A stretch of DNA of 64,000 bases from Croceimicrobium sp965279135 (GCA_965279135.1 OZ257133.1:1116001-1180000); one strand, 5' to 3'; shown: positions 34,915-44,318, counted from the first letter of the stretch. The notes: a model not told the origin generated them from the sequence alone. Made by a program: numbers and translations.

Positions 34915-34922
34915 TATATTTG
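34915..34922 (+). promoter_or_regulatory. gyrA: Bacteroidota -7 promoter element for gyrA
   Basis: TATATTTG is an exact TAnnTTTG match 34 bases before the ATG at 34957. No TTG is seen at -33; the nearest is CTG. Confidence 0.65.
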
Positions 34923-34956
34923 AGCTTTAGTAACCTTTATTTAAAGTACTGACAGT

Positions 34957-37485
34957 ATGGCTGCAGATGAACGCATAATACCGATCAACATTGAGGAGGA
35001 AATGAAATCCTCCTACATCGATTATTCGATGTCAGTGATCGTGTCCCGTGCCCTGCCAGATGTTCGAGATGGCTTGAAGCCTGTGCACCGCAGGGTGCTC
35101 TTTGGCATGTATGAATTAGGAGTTCTCTCCAACAGAGCATATAAGAAATCCGCCCGTATCGTGGGTGAGGTTCTTGGTAAGTTCCACCCTCATGGTGATA
35201 CTTCCGTTTATGACACCATGGTTCGAATGGCTCAACCCTGGAGCTTACGCTATATGTTGGTTGATGGGCAGGGTAACTTCGGTTCGATTGATGGAGACCC
35301 TCCAGCGGCCATGCGATATACTGAGGCGCGTCTTCGGAAAATCTCGGAGGAGATGTTGGCTGATATCGACAAAGAGACGGTTGATACTCAACTGAACTTT
35401 GATGATTCTATAGAGGAACCTACTGTCTTACCTACACGCATTCCAAGTCTGTTAGTAAACGGCGCGTCAGGTATTGCTGTGGGTATGGCAACCAATATGC
35501 CCCCTCATAACCTGACTGAGGTTATTAATGCTATAAACGCCTACATCGATAACCGCGATATTACCATTGAGGAATTGATGCAGCAGCATATTACTGCTCC
35601 GGACTTTCCAACCGGTGGTATCATTTATGGTTACGATGGAGTAAAAGACGCTTTTGAAACCGGTAGAGGTCGAATTGTGCTTCGCGGTAAAGCAGAAATC
35701 CAAGAGATTAAAGGTAGAGAGGCTATTGTGGTTACCGAGATTCCCTATATGGTGAATAAGGCAGAAATGATCAAGAAAACTGCCGACCTGGTTAACGACA
35801 AGAAGATTGAAGGAATCGCTGATATTAAAGATGAAAGCGATCGCAAGGGTCTTCGGGTGGTATATTACCTAAAACGCGATGCGGTACCCAATGTGGTGCT
35901 AAATATGCTCTACAAGTACACCCAGCTACAGTCGAGTTTTTCGGTGAACAATATTGCTTTGGTAAATGGCCGTCCCGTTCAGTTGAATCTAAAGGACATG
36001 GTTCATCATTTCGTTGAGCATAGGGTTGACGTTGTTATTCGCAGAACCAAATACGAACTGCGCAAAGCCGAAGAGCGGGCTCACATCCTGGAGGGATTAA
36101 TTATCGCCAGCGATAATATTGATGAGGTGATCCAAATCATCCGTTCCTCAGCTAGTCCTGATGAAGCTAGAGATCGATTACAGAAGCGTTTCGAATTAAG
36201 CGAGATCCAGGCAAGAGCGATCGTTGACATGCGATTGAGATCTCTTACCGGACTAGAGCAGGATAAGTTGCGTGCAGAGTACGAAGAGTTGATGAAAACT
36301 ATTGAATACTTGAAGCGCATTCTTAATGAGGAAGACCTTCGTATGTCTATTATCAAGGAAGAATTAGTAGAAATCCGTGAGAAGTTTGGTGATGACCGCC
36401 GCACGGATATCGACTATGCAGGTGGATCTCTTAGTATAGAAGATATGATTCCGGACGAAGAGGTAGTGATTACCATTTCGCATGCGGGCTATATCAAGCG
36501 GACACCATTAGCAGAATACCGTAAGCAAGGTAGAGGAGGAGTAGGTCAGAAAGGGGTGAATACCCGTGATCAGGATTTCATTGAACATATTTTTGTGGCC
36601 ACCAATCACAATTATCTGCTGTTCTTCACAGAATGGGGACGTTGTTTTTGGCTCAGAGTATTCGAAGTTCCTGAAGGAAGCAAGGCAAGTAAAGGAAGAG
36701 CGATCCAAAACCTGATTAATATTCCTCAGGACGATAAGCTAAGGGCATTTATCAATACCAAAGACCTAAAAGATGAAGAGTATGTAAATAACAACTTCAT
36801 CGTAATGGTTACCCAGAAAGGTGTGATTAAGAAAACGTCTTTGGAAGCCTATTCTCGTCCACGTGCCAATGGAATTAATGCCATTACCGTAAGAGAAGGG
36901 GACATGCTTTTAGAAGCGCGCCTTACTACTGGTAATGATGATATACTTATGGCGGTTAAAAGTGGAAAAGCGATCCGTTTTAACGAGAACGCCGTACGTG
37001 CTATGGGACGTAACGCAAGTGGCGTAAGAGGTGTAAGCCTTGCCAGTGAAGCGGATGAGGTGGTAGGTATGGTTACCATTCCTGTTGAACAACAGGAGAG
37101 CACCTCGATCCTGGTAGTGTCTGAGCATGGCTATGGTAAGCGTAGTCCATTAGAAGATTACCGAATTACCAACCGAGGTGGAAAAGGAGTAAAGACCATT
37201 ACCATCAGCGAGAAAACCGGCGAGCTTGTGGCTATTAAGGCGGTTAGTGATGAAGATGATTTAATGGTAATTAACAAGAGCGGAATCATGATTCGTATTG
37301 GGATATCCGAATTACGCATCATGGGCCGTGCCACGCAAGGGGTGAGAATTATCAATCTTAAGAAGAATGATACTATTGCTTCGGTGGCAAAGGTACCTGC
37401 CGGCGATGAAGAGGAACTGGCTGAGGGAGATGGTAATGAAGAGAACCAGTCTCCGGATGCTCCACCCGCTGCTAGTCAAGAGTAA
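34957..37485 (+). CDS. gyrA: DNA gyrase subunit A
   Basis: This 842-residue catalytic subunit cuts and rejoins both DNA strands to add negative supercoils. The winged-helix/tower part carries YSMSVIVSRALPDVRDGLKPVHRR and the active-site Tyr121 in AAMRYTEARL. A C-terminal beta-pinwheel follows with repeated GVRGV and GKGVKT blades. The GyrA box appears as QGRGGVG at the pinwheel start, a slight variant of QRRGGKG. The tail is acidic. It ends with a strong terminator. Confidence 0.96.
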   Translation: MAADERIIPINIEEEMKSSYIDYSMSVIVSRALPDVRDGLKPVHRRVLFGMYELGVLSNRAYKKSARIVGEVLGKFHPHGDTSVYDTMVRMAQPWSLRYMLVDGQGNFGSIDGDPPAAMRYTEARLRKISEEMLADIDKETVDTQLNFDDSIEEPTVLPTRIPSLLVNGASGIAVGMATNMPPHNLTEVINAINAYIDNRDITIEELMQQHITAPDFPTGGIIYGYDGVKDAFETGRGRIVLRGKAEIQEIKGREAIVVTEIPYMVNKAEMIKKTADLVNDKKIEGIADIKDESDRKGLRVVYYLKRDAVPNVVLNMLYKYTQLQSSFSVNNIALVNGRPVQLNLKDMVHHFVEHRVDVVIRRTKYELRKAEERAHILEGLIIASDNIDEVIQIIRSSASPDEARDRLQKRFELSEIQARAIVDMRLRSLTGLEQDKLRAEYEELMKTIEYLKRILNEEDLRMSIIKEELVEIREKFGDDRRTDIDYAGGSLSIEDMIPDEEVVITISHAGYIKRTPLAEYRKQGRGGVGQKGVNTRDQDFIEHIFVATNHNYLLFFTEWGRCFWLRVFEVPEGSKASKGRAIQNLINIPQDDKLRAFINTKDLKDEEYVNNNFIVMVTQKGVIKKTSLEAYSRPRANGINAITVREGDMLLEARLTTGNDDILMAVKSGKAIRFNENAVRAMGRNASGVRGVSLASEADEVVGMVTIPVEQQESTSILVVSEHGYGKRSPLEDYRITNRGGKGVKTITISEKTGELVAIKAVSDEDDLMVINKSGIMIRIGISELRIMGRATQGVRIINLKKNDTIASVAKVPAGDEEELAEGDGNEENQSPDAPPAASQE

Positions 37486-37504
37486 ACTAAATTATAACAT
37501 ATTG

Positions 37505-37529
37505 AAACCTCCCATCGGGAGGTTTTTTT
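37505..37529 (+). terminator. gyrA: Rho-independent terminator of gyrA
   Basis: AAACCTCCC (37505-37513) and GGGAGGTTT (37517-37525) form a perfect 9-bp stem with a 3-base loop, followed by more T. It lies 20 bases after the gyrA stop. Confidence 0.88.
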
Positions 37530-37543
37530 ATGACTTTTGCCTA

Positions 37544-39961
37544 ATGAATCGGAACCTGCAACTTCTTCTATTGCTTCTGTTTTCACGATTGCTTGTAGCC
37601 CAAACCAATATTGGTGGAATCATAAATGATTATGATACACTTCTACTTCGAGGCCCAGGCGCATGTGGAGACTCCTTAGTTGTAGCAGGACTAATGAATT
37701 ACAGCGACGGCGACCTTTTACTTTTCTACAATCCGCAAGGAGCAACTTTCGATACCAGCTTTTCAGCTTCATTCGGTAATGTTACATCTTATGCAGAAAG
37801 TGGGAGATATGAATTCGCTTATGTAAGTCAGTCTTCAACCAGCCCACTGATATTACTTGATCGAAGTATTGGAAATTTCTTCGGTGCGGGTACCATGATC
37901 GTTAAGGTTCCAGAGTATGGTTTTGCTAATGTCAACTCCACATTGACTGCTCCTGATTTTCAGAATGGCATGGGTGGTGTTCTAGCCCTATCAGCCAGGA
38001 AACTGAGATTATCAGCCGATATAAGCGTAAATGGAAAAGGTTTCGAAGGCGGTTTCTCTAACCGAAACATGGGTTTTACCTGTGGAGTTACATCTTACCG
38101 AAATCCAGCTGGGACAAACGCTGGAGCGCCAAAAGGTCAGGGGATAGGAAAGTTAGCGGACCGGATGGCCAATGGCCGAGGGCATAATATTAATGGCGGC
38201 GGTGGCGGTAACAATCATAATGCTGGCGGTGGCGGTGGCGGCAACGGAGGCACTGGTGGTCAAGGTGGTGATGAATGGAGTGGATGCTCCCCCATTGGTA
38301 CTGTGGGGGGCATAGGAGGAGATGCTACCGGTTCGGCCACAGACCGCTTGTTCTTTGGCGGTGGCGGAGGTTCTGGCCATAATAATGTTTCAGGACTCAG
38401 CTCTGAAGGAGGAAACGGTGGCGGAATAATAATACTTCTCTGTGACACCTTCGAATCAGTAATTGGAGACGTTACGGCTCAAGGCCTGGATGGAAAGGAC
38501 CTAAGTAGCGGAGCTGAAGGAGCGGGGGGCGGTGGTGCCGGTGGAACGATAGTTTTTGCCGTGGATGTTTTTCAAGGTGCAATATTGGATGTATCTATAA
38601 CAGGCGGTGCCGGCGGTGATTGTACCGGTGGGATTGCAGGACCTGGCGGTGGAGGTGGCGGCGGAGTATTCCATCGGAAGTCATCCACAGGATCAGCTCC
38701 CATTCTTGTTGTTTTCTCCGGTGGCCCTCCAGGAGTGCTTTCGGTTGGTGGCGGTAGCCATGGTAGTACCAATGGCAGTTTTGGCACGGTTAACACAACT
38801 TTGAACTTAAACAGACCGCAACAAAACAGTAACCAGGGAATACCAGCAAACTTTCTGGGTAATGATACCACTATATGCCGATTCGATTCACTCACTTTAA
38901 ATGCACCCCCCGGCGGACCTTATTTATGGAGTGATGGTTCTACAGGTAGCTCCCTTGTTATTTCTGGTCCGGGAGTTTATTGGTTACAAGTTGGTACTGG
39001 TGCTTGCGCAAGCAGGGATTCAATTGTTATCCAAACCTTTTCCGGAGGAAGCGGTAGTTTCCTGGGGCCAGATCAAATTTTATGCACCAACTCTAGTTTA
39101 GTAATAGGAACCACCATTTCCGGCACTTATTTCTGGAGCACCGGAGCTACAACAAATACCATAAGTGTTTCGAGTCCGGGTTGGTATTGGTTGAGTGTTA
39201 AAGTGGGGAATTCCTGCCCGGTTAGGGACTCCATCTTTATTTCAGAGGACAACTTCCCATCCACAGCTTCACGATTAGATACCACGGTTTGCCTAAGTAC
39301 CGGATATGAACTTATTCTTGCTCCCAACTGGCTCGGGCTTTGGCCTGATGGAAGCAGCGGTACTTCTTATACCTTTAATTCTCCTGGAACTTTTCTGGTG
39401 CAGATTCAAAATCAAAATGGTTGTATACGGATCGACACCTTTGACATTCAACTTGCAGGCACAGATTCCATAATAGAATTGTTTGAAGTTTCAGATACAG
39501 CGGTATGTGCTCAAGAGGGACTGCGTATTGATCTAAGTAATCTCAATGGAGACCTATTCTGGAATGATGGTCAAAGAAGTCGTGTGCGCACCTTGTTTGG
39601 CAATCGAAGGGTTATATTAAGATATGAGGAGGATTGTCTTTCTAAAGCAGACACCCTTGACTTAGAGATGATCGATTGCGACACCTGTAATTTCGTTATG
39701 CCCAATGCTTTCTCCCCAAATGGCGATGGCATAAACGACCAACTCCTCTTAGAGTCGCAATGCGATTTTGAAAGCTTTCAGCTTATAATAAGTGATCGTT
39801 GGGGTGAGCGGGTCTTTGAAACTAGCAATTCGGCTATCCTATGGGATGGAACCTTTAAAGGGCAGGTCTGTAGTCAGGGAATTTATGTGTATGACTTACA
39901 GTATAAATTACCTCTTAAACAAGAGAAGCGATTACAAGGCTATTTATTCCTGCGGCACTAG
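37544..39961 (+). CDS. Large secreted glycine-rich protein with T9SS type B (gliding-motility-associated) C-terminal domain
   Basis: The reading frame is open from inside gyrA. The ATG at 37544 begins a clear signal peptide ending in LVAQ, giving 805 residues. The region from about residue 205 to 375 is very Gly-rich (runs of GGGGG mixed with Asn, Thr and Ala) and resembles the glycine-rich surface repeats of other secreted Bacteroidota proteins. Ig-like/PKD-like segments follow with repeated FLGNDTTIC, LWSDGSTGSS and YWLQVG patterns. The last 85 residues contain MPNAFSPNGDGINDQL and WGERVFE, the CHU_C/type B sorting domain. It is exported by T9SS, probably to the surface; substrate or partner unknown. 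Confidence 0.85.
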   Translation: MNRNLQLLLLLLFSRLLVAQTNIGGIINDYDTLLLRGPGACGDSLVVAGLMNYSDGDLLLFYNPQGATFDTSFSASFGNVTSYAESGRYEFAYVSQSSTSPLILLDRSIGNFFGAGTMIVKVPEYGFANVNSTLTAPDFQNGMGGVLALSARKLRLSADISVNGKGFEGGFSNRNMGFTCGVTSYRNPAGTNAGAPKGQGIGKLADRMANGRGHNINGGGGGNNHNAGGGGGGNGGTGGQGGDEWSGCSPIGTVGGIGGDATGSATDRLFFGGGGGSGHNNVSGLSSEGGNGGGIIILLCDTFESVIGDVTAQGLDGKDLSSGAEGAGGGGAGGTIVFAVDVFQGAILDVSITGGAGGDCTGGIAGPGGGGGGGVFHRKSSTGSAPILVVFSGGPPGVLSVGGGSHGSTNGSFGTVNTTLNLNRPQQNSNQGIPANFLGNDTTICRFDSLTLNAPPGGPYLWSDGSTGSSLVISGPGVYWLQVGTGACASRDSIVIQTFSGGSGSFLGPDQILCTNSSLVIGTTISGTYFWSTGATTNTISVSSPGWYWLSVKVGNSCPVRDSIFISEDNFPSTASRLDTTVCLSTGYELILAPNWLGLWPDGSSGTSYTFNSPGTFLVQIQNQNGCIRIDTFDIQLAGTDSIIELFEVSDTAVCAQEGLRIDLSNLNGDLFWNDGQRSRVRTLFGNRRVILRYEEDCLSKADTLDLEMIDCDTCNFVMPNAFSPNGDGINDQLLLESQCDFESFQLIISDRWGERVFETSNSAILWDGTFKGQVCSQGIYVYDLQYKLPLKQEKRLQGYLFLRH

Positions 39962-40743
39962 TTTAAGAAATTCAGGCAAACACGATTAAAGTCATGGGGC
40001 TTTTCAACATTAACCACATGTCCACACTCAGGTATAACCGCTAGTTGCAGCTGTGTATGTTGGGGATTTTTTTCGAGTAGCTTTTGAATAGCAGGCAGGA
40101 ACATATGATCTTCATCCCCCATTACGTATAGGGTAGGTTGTGGTCCTTGCATCGCTCGGTGAGAAGAAAGCAAAGAGTTTATTTCTGCCGCGAGGCGAAA
40201 CCAGCGGATAAACTCTTTCTGGTAAAGCTTTCTTGCTTCACGTACAAATAGGGATCGCGACTCTTTATGCTTCTTTCGTGGCATTATAATCCACGCAAAT
40301 AATTTGTAAAGTAGGATGTAGGGTACCACTGATTTAAAAATCACTCCTAAACGCATTAGTATTTGCGATCGGAAATTCAGCTTAAGGATGGCCCCTCCCA
40401 ATACCATGCTTTCCACCCTTTCAGGCTGCATATCGGCAATTTCCCTTATGATAATGGTGCCAAGAGAAATTCCTACGAAATGGCTTTTTTCAATTTTTAT
40501 ATGATCGAGTACTTCAATTACATCCTGAGAAACATCTTCGAAGGTATAGGTAGGGAAGTGGGTATCCTGCAAGTGATCTTTCGAATCGCCGTGACCTCTT
40601 AAGTCTATTAATAGCACATTAAAAGCATCCTTAAATTCCCGGATCTGCTTGAACCATATACTCGAGCTTCCACCTGCACCATGGATAAAGGTGACCCATG
40701 GTCGGTCTTTTAAAGGATGTTCAAATTTCTTGTAATGCAGCAT
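39958..40743 (-). CDS. Alpha/beta hydrolase
   Basis: This 261-residue single-domain hydrolase has an oxyanion-hole motif HGAGGSSS, a GHGDS loop, the nucleophile elbow GISLGT (Ser), an acid in GDEDHMF and the catalytic His in PECGHVV. There is no signal peptide. The substrate is unknown; the family includes esterases, lactonases and C-C hydrolases. Its stop interlocks with the convergent T9SS type B gene (shared CTAG). Confidence 0.85.
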   Translation of the reverse strand: MLHYKKFEHPLKDRPWVTFIHGAGGSSSIWFKQIREFKDAFNVLLIDLRGHGDSKDHLQDTHFPTYTFEDVSQDVIEVLDHIKIEKSHFVGISLGTIIIREIADMQPERVESMVLGGAILKLNFRSQILMRLGVIFKSVVPYILLYKLFAWIIMPRKKHKESRSLFVREARKLYQKEFIRWFRLAAEINSLLSSHRAMQGPQPTLYVMGDEDHMFLPAIQKLLEKNPQHTQLQLAVIPECGHVVNVEKPHDFNRVCLNFLN

Positions 40744-40801
40744 TGTTCCTAAAACATCGGTGCGCCCCTTAGGTTCGCGCGGCTAATTTGAGGCTTTATA
40801 A

Positions 40802-40809
40802 TAAATTTG
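40802..40809 (+). promoter_or_regulatory. Bacteroidota -7 promoter element for the YebC-like gene
   Basis: TAAATTTG matches TAnnTTTG exactly, 32 bases before the ATG at 40842. It lies downstream of an in-frame ATG at 40788, which supports the later start. Confidence 0.6.
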
Positions 40810-40841
40810 CCACCTACACTTCAAAAAAAATCAGTTTTCAA

Positions 40842-41552
40842 ATGGGTAGAGCCTTCGAATATCGCCGTGCGGCAAAAGAAAAAAGATGGGGAAAGATGTC
40901 GAGATTGTTTCCACGTCTTGCAAAAGCTATAACCATGGCGGCTAAAGAAGGTGGTGAGGATCCTGATACCAACTCGGCTCTGCGCACAGCTATTGCGAAT
41001 GCCAAGGCTCAGAATATGCCCAAAGACAATATTGAGCGTGCGGTAAAGCGGGCCAGTGGAAATGATGCGGCTACTTACGTCGAGGTAAATTATGAAGGAA
41101 AAGGTCCTCATGGGGTGCTGGTTTACGTGGAATGTGCCACAGACAATACCACTCGAACCGTGGCCAATGTAAAGTCCTATTTCAATAAAACCGGTGGTCA
41201 GGTGGTTCCCAATGGATCTCTTGAATTTATGTTTGATCGCAAAGCGGTTTTTGAGATCGCCAAGCCTGAAGATTTTGACCTTGAGGAATGGGAACTGGAA
41301 CTTATTGACGCAGGGTTGGAAGACATTCAAGTAGATGAAGAATCAGTTTATATCTATGGTGACTACACTGATTTTGGAACTCTTGCAACCGCTTTGGAGG
41401 AACGCTCTGTAGAGGTTAAAAACGCTAGTCTAAAGCGTTATGCTACCAACGAGGTAGAGTTTGATGAAGAACAAAGCACAGAAATCGAAAAGCTATTAGA
41501 TAAGCTGGATGATGATGATGATGTGCAGGCGGTTTTTACTAATATGGCGTGA
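40842..41552 (+). CDS. YebC/PmpR family DNA-binding regulator
   Basis: This protein of about 236 residues begins at MGRAFEYRRAAKEKRW, the usual family start; the earlier in-frame ATG at 40788 would only add a poor extension. Family motifs include AKAITMAAKEGGEDP, AKAQNMPKDNIERAVKRA and YVECATDNTTRTVANVKS. Members act as transcription regulators or as translation factors for proline-rich stalls (the YebC2/TACO1 branch). The sequence does not tell which. An acidic Asp run ends the protein. Confidence 0.92.
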   Translation: MGRAFEYRRAAKEKRWGKMSRLFPRLAKAITMAAKEGGEDPDTNSALRTAIANAKAQNMPKDNIERAVKRASGNDAATYVEVNYEGKGPHGVLVYVECATDNTTRTVANVKSYFNKTGGQVVPNGSLEFMFDRKAVFEIAKPEDFDLEEWELELIDAGLEDIQVDEESVYIYGDYTDFGTLATALEERSVEVKNASLKRYATNEVEFDEEQSTEIEKLLDKLDDDDDVQAVFTNMA

Positions 41553-41559
41553 TTGGAGC

Positions 41560-41666
41560 TTAGTAGATAGTAATTAGTAGATAGTAGTTAGTATGGGGTC
41601 GATTGTGCCTTCTACTATTTACCAACTACCAACTACCAACTACCAATAACCAACTACCAATTACCG
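41560..41666. repeat. Low-complexity direct and inverted repeats between convergent genes
   Basis: TTAGTAGATAGTA occurs twice (41560-41572 and 41574-41586), followed by a related GTTAGTA. From about 41611 a period-7 pyrimidine-rich repeat of CAACTAC units runs up to the crtY stop. The two halves are imperfect inverted copies of each other and could form a long weak hairpin serving both convergent genes. Confidence 0.65.
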
Positions 41667-42818
41667 AACTCCAATCCTCTTCCCAACACTCCTCCCAATC
41701 GACCAGAAAAAGGGCATCCAGGGCATATTGTACATGATTTTCAGATCTTCAGCAAAGCTGCTTCGTTCATCGAGAAAACGCAGGATTCGATCAATCGGGT
41801 GAACCTCAAAAAGCCGGATGAAAATTTTAGGGATCGGGTTGTCTTCTTTGTGAAATAAGTTGAGTAGTAATTCATCGTATATCCAGGATTGCTGCCTATG
41901 ACCTGGTAAAGGGAGTTCAGTTCCCTGCTTTAGGGCTATGGCCAGATTCCAACTGTGATCAGCAATTTTCTTGAAGGCAAAACCAGTAGAGGCTTTAACC
42001 ACTCCAGCTCTTACTCCAATTGGGATATAGTTGGTTGTTTTTGGATGATACTTTTTCTTACTATTCAGAACCAAACTCATCGGAATCTTATCGATTTCCT
42101 TTTCCAAAATGTCGTATTCCGTAATTCCCATTTTGGCTAGATAATCATTAATCTCCGACAAGGATTCTTCTTCTTGCAGCACCTTAACCCCAAAGCGGGT
42201 AAACTCTACCAGCGCTTCATCTTCAGCTGTAGGAAGTAGATACATGAACTGAAGACCTTCAGATTGCGGCACCGAGAAATCCATCAAACGACACACATCA
42301 GTTTCGAATGAGGCCGAGGTCTTTATCCGATAGCCAACAAAGCTTTGCCAGATGAGCTCCGGATCTTGAATTTGGGGAGGGCGGCTATCAAAAACCTTTT
42401 TTGCTTTATATACCTCACCATTAGAAACTTGCAAGCGCATAACGGAGCCGGGAATGAGCTTTTCAACCTTAGCTCTTACTTGCTCAAGATTGGGATAAGA
42501 ATGTAGCGCATCTTGCACAAAGGCGTAAAAGTCCTTGCTACGAATCTGAGCGTATTTGTAAGGATCCATATTCTGTCTCTCCGTATGAGATGAGTCCAGG
42601 TGAGTCCAGGTTTTAGATACACAAGAACCAAACATTTGCCAAGCCGGATCGGATGAATCGGTCCAAAAGCTCCAGGTTCTATCATTAGAGTTTTTTAATT
42701 CCGATTCAATCAATAAGACCCGATAGTCCTTAAGAATACCTTGAAGGTGCATTGCATAGAGTAAACCTAGTCCGGATGCTCCACCGCCGATTATCGCTAT
42801 GTCATATTGATTATCCAT
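41661..42818 (-). CDS. crtY: Lycopene beta-cyclase
   Basis: This 385-residue flavoenzyme converts lycopene to beta-carotene. It has an N-terminal dinucleotide motif IIGGGASGLGLLYAM (about residues 9-23), DRTWSFW, a GVRAGVVKASTGF motif and the CrtY signature FLDE (in RILRFLDERSSF, near residue 347). It has no C-terminal membrane domain. Beta-carotene is the precursor of zeaxanthin-type pigments and of retinal for rhodopsins; none of those genes is in the window. The photolyase-like gene ends at the base next to its start, so the two are read in one transcript, photolyase first. Confidence 0.92.
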   Translation of the reverse strand: MDNQYDIAIIGGGASGLGLLYAMHLQGILKDYRVLLIESELKNSNDRTWSFWTDSSDPAWQMFGSCVSKTWTHLDSSHTERQNMDPYKYAQIRSKDFYAFVQDALHSYPNLEQVRAKVEKLIPGSVMRLQVSNGEVYKAKKVFDSRPPQIQDPELIWQSFVGYRIKTSASFETDVCRLMDFSVPQSEGLQFMYLLPTAEDEALVEFTRFGVKVLQEEESLSEINDYLAKMGITEYDILEKEIDKIPMSLVLNSKKKYHPKTTNYIPIGVRAGVVKASTGFAFKKIADHSWNLAIALKQGTELPLPGHRQQSWIYDELLLNLFHKEDNPIPKIFIRLFEVHPIDRILRFLDERSSFAEDLKIMYNMPWMPFFWSIGRSVGKRIGVR

Positions 42819-44318
42819 CTATACCGTCACCTTTTCGATGAACTCCTTCGCTGCACTAAAGATCAACTTTCTCCGCTCAGGATTCATCTTATTCAATGTA
42901 CCTAACATCATAGACATCCGTGGGTTCTGAGCAAATGTTTCTCGATGATTATCAATAAATCGCCAGTAAAGGCCGTCTACCACATCGCACCAATCTCCTT
43001 TGGGGTAATGGCTCATTTTTCGAAGGTAATTGCTTCCTGCGATATATGGTTTGGTTGCGAAAATCCCTCCATCAGCAAATTGACTCATTCCTAGAACATT
43101 GGGCACCATCACCCAATCCGCACTGTCAATGTACATTTCCATAAACCAGCGATACACTTCTTGAGGATGAATTTCACAGAGCAACATAAGATTACCCAGC
43201 ACCATTAATCGCTCAATATGATGGTTGTAAGCTTCCTCGTTCACTTTTTGAATACAATCATCCAAAGGAGGAATGCCGGTACTGGCATCGTACCAATGCT
43301 TAGTCAGTTTACGATTCAATTGAAAATGATTACCCTCGAAGTTATAATTGCGATACATGCCTCGAATAAATTCCCTCCAGCCCAGTAACTGTCTAACAAA
43401 GCCTTCCACTGAAGGTAGGTGGATGTTTTGGGACTGATAGCATTCTAAAACCTTCTCGAGAACTTCTTCCGGTTGCAGTAAACCATTATTTAAATAAGGG
43501 CTTAAGGTGGAATGAAAACCAAATTTTAATTGTGCCTCAAAGGCATCTTCATAGGGGCCGAAGAGTTCCAGCTTTTCATTCACAAATTGATCCAGTACTG
43601 CCAGAGCCTGCTTTCTCGTCCAGGCCCATCTAAAGTGCTCGGTATTTCCGGGATGTTCGGGAAAATGACGATTTACCATAGCCTTTACTTCTTGTAATAG
43701 AGTGTCTCCGGGGAAAGACAAAGCGGCCGGACTAATGGTTGATTTGGGCAGTTTCTTACGGTTTTCTGAATCGTAGCTCCATGATCCTCCTTCTGGCTTA
43801 GCCTTCTTATCGATCAATATCCTTAAAGCCTTGCGCTGCCTTTCATAATAGGTTTTTAGGAAAGGCTTTCGCACCTCAGCTAAGTAGTTCTGAAAATCTC
43901 GCTGGGAAAAAAGAAACTTTGGGCTTTCAACCCATTCGATATTAATATCCCTGGACTTAGCCCAATCGATTATCCTTGATTCAAAGAAGCGATCATCGAT
44001 CTCATAACAACGAAGCGTTTCAATTCCTGAATGGGTACTAAAATGTTGATCTAGCTTCTCTTCAAAACTCCTTCCATCCAGTTCTTCCCCTTCATTTTCT
44101 AGATAATAGTAATAAAGTGCATGAACTTTTTTCAAGCTCTTGGCATGTTCGCGCATAGAGGCGAGAAAGAATACAAGCTTATGTTTATGATAGCGGTAAT
44201 GAGTGCAAAGACCATAGTCTTCGATCATTATGATTTGCTTCCTCCCATCGTTACCGAGTAATTCACTATGATCAGCGAACAAACAATCTCCAAGAATAAG
44301 GTGAGCCTTATTTTCCAT
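42819..44318 (-). CDS. FeS-BCP/PhrB-type photolyase-cryptochrome with altered cluster motif
   Basis: This 499-residue member of the bacterial (6-4) photolyase-related group has an N-terminal Rossmann part (about 5-130), then the all-helical FAD domain with HHIERLMVLGNLMLL, WFMEMYIDSADWVMVPNV, MSQFADGG and TKPYIAGSNYLRKMSHY. PhrB-type enzymes hold a 4Fe-4S cluster with four Cys (350, 438, 441, 454 in Agrobacterium PhrB). Here Cys355 and Cys444 match the first and last, but the middle CxxC and about nine residues are replaced by YPKGDWC. FAD repair or light sensing is still likely. It is divergent from a DUF2256 gene. Confidence 0.85.
   Translation of the reverse strand: MENKAHLILGDCLFADHSELLGNDGRKQIIMIEDYGLCTHYRYHKHKLVFFLASMREHAKSLKKVHALYYYYLENEGEELDGRSFEEKLDQHFSTHSGIETLRCYEIDDRFFESRIIDWAKSRDINIEWVESPKFLFSQRDFQNYLAEVRKPFLKTYYERQRKALRILIDKKAKPEGGSWSYDSENRKKLPKSTISPAALSFPGDTLLQEVKAMVNRHFPEHPGNTEHFRWAWTRKQALAVLDQFVNEKLELFGPYEDAFEAQLKFGFHSTLSPYLNNGLLQPEEVLEKVLECYQSQNIHLPSVEGFVRQLLGWREFIRGMYRNYNFEGNHFQLNRKLTKHWYDASTGIPPLDDCIQKVNEEAYNHHIERLMVLGNLMLLCEIHPQEVYRWFMEMYIDSADWVMVPNVLGMSQFADGGIFATKPYIAGSNYLRKMSHYPKGDWCDVVDGLYWRFIDNHRETFAQNPRMSMMLGTLNKMNPERRKLIFSAAKEFIEKVTV

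Noticed and set aside
19225..36870. CACGTG-containing spots (near 19230, 34690, 36862) as parS sites
   Set aside because: Only the central hexamer is present. None shows the full palindrome such as TGTTTCACGTGAAACA, and two lie inside coding sequence, so ParB sites are not supported here.
38153..38895. Minus-strand Pro/Ala-rich frames opposite the glycine-rich protein
   Set aside because: They are the complement of Gly codon runs, which produce Pro/Ala-rich false frames.
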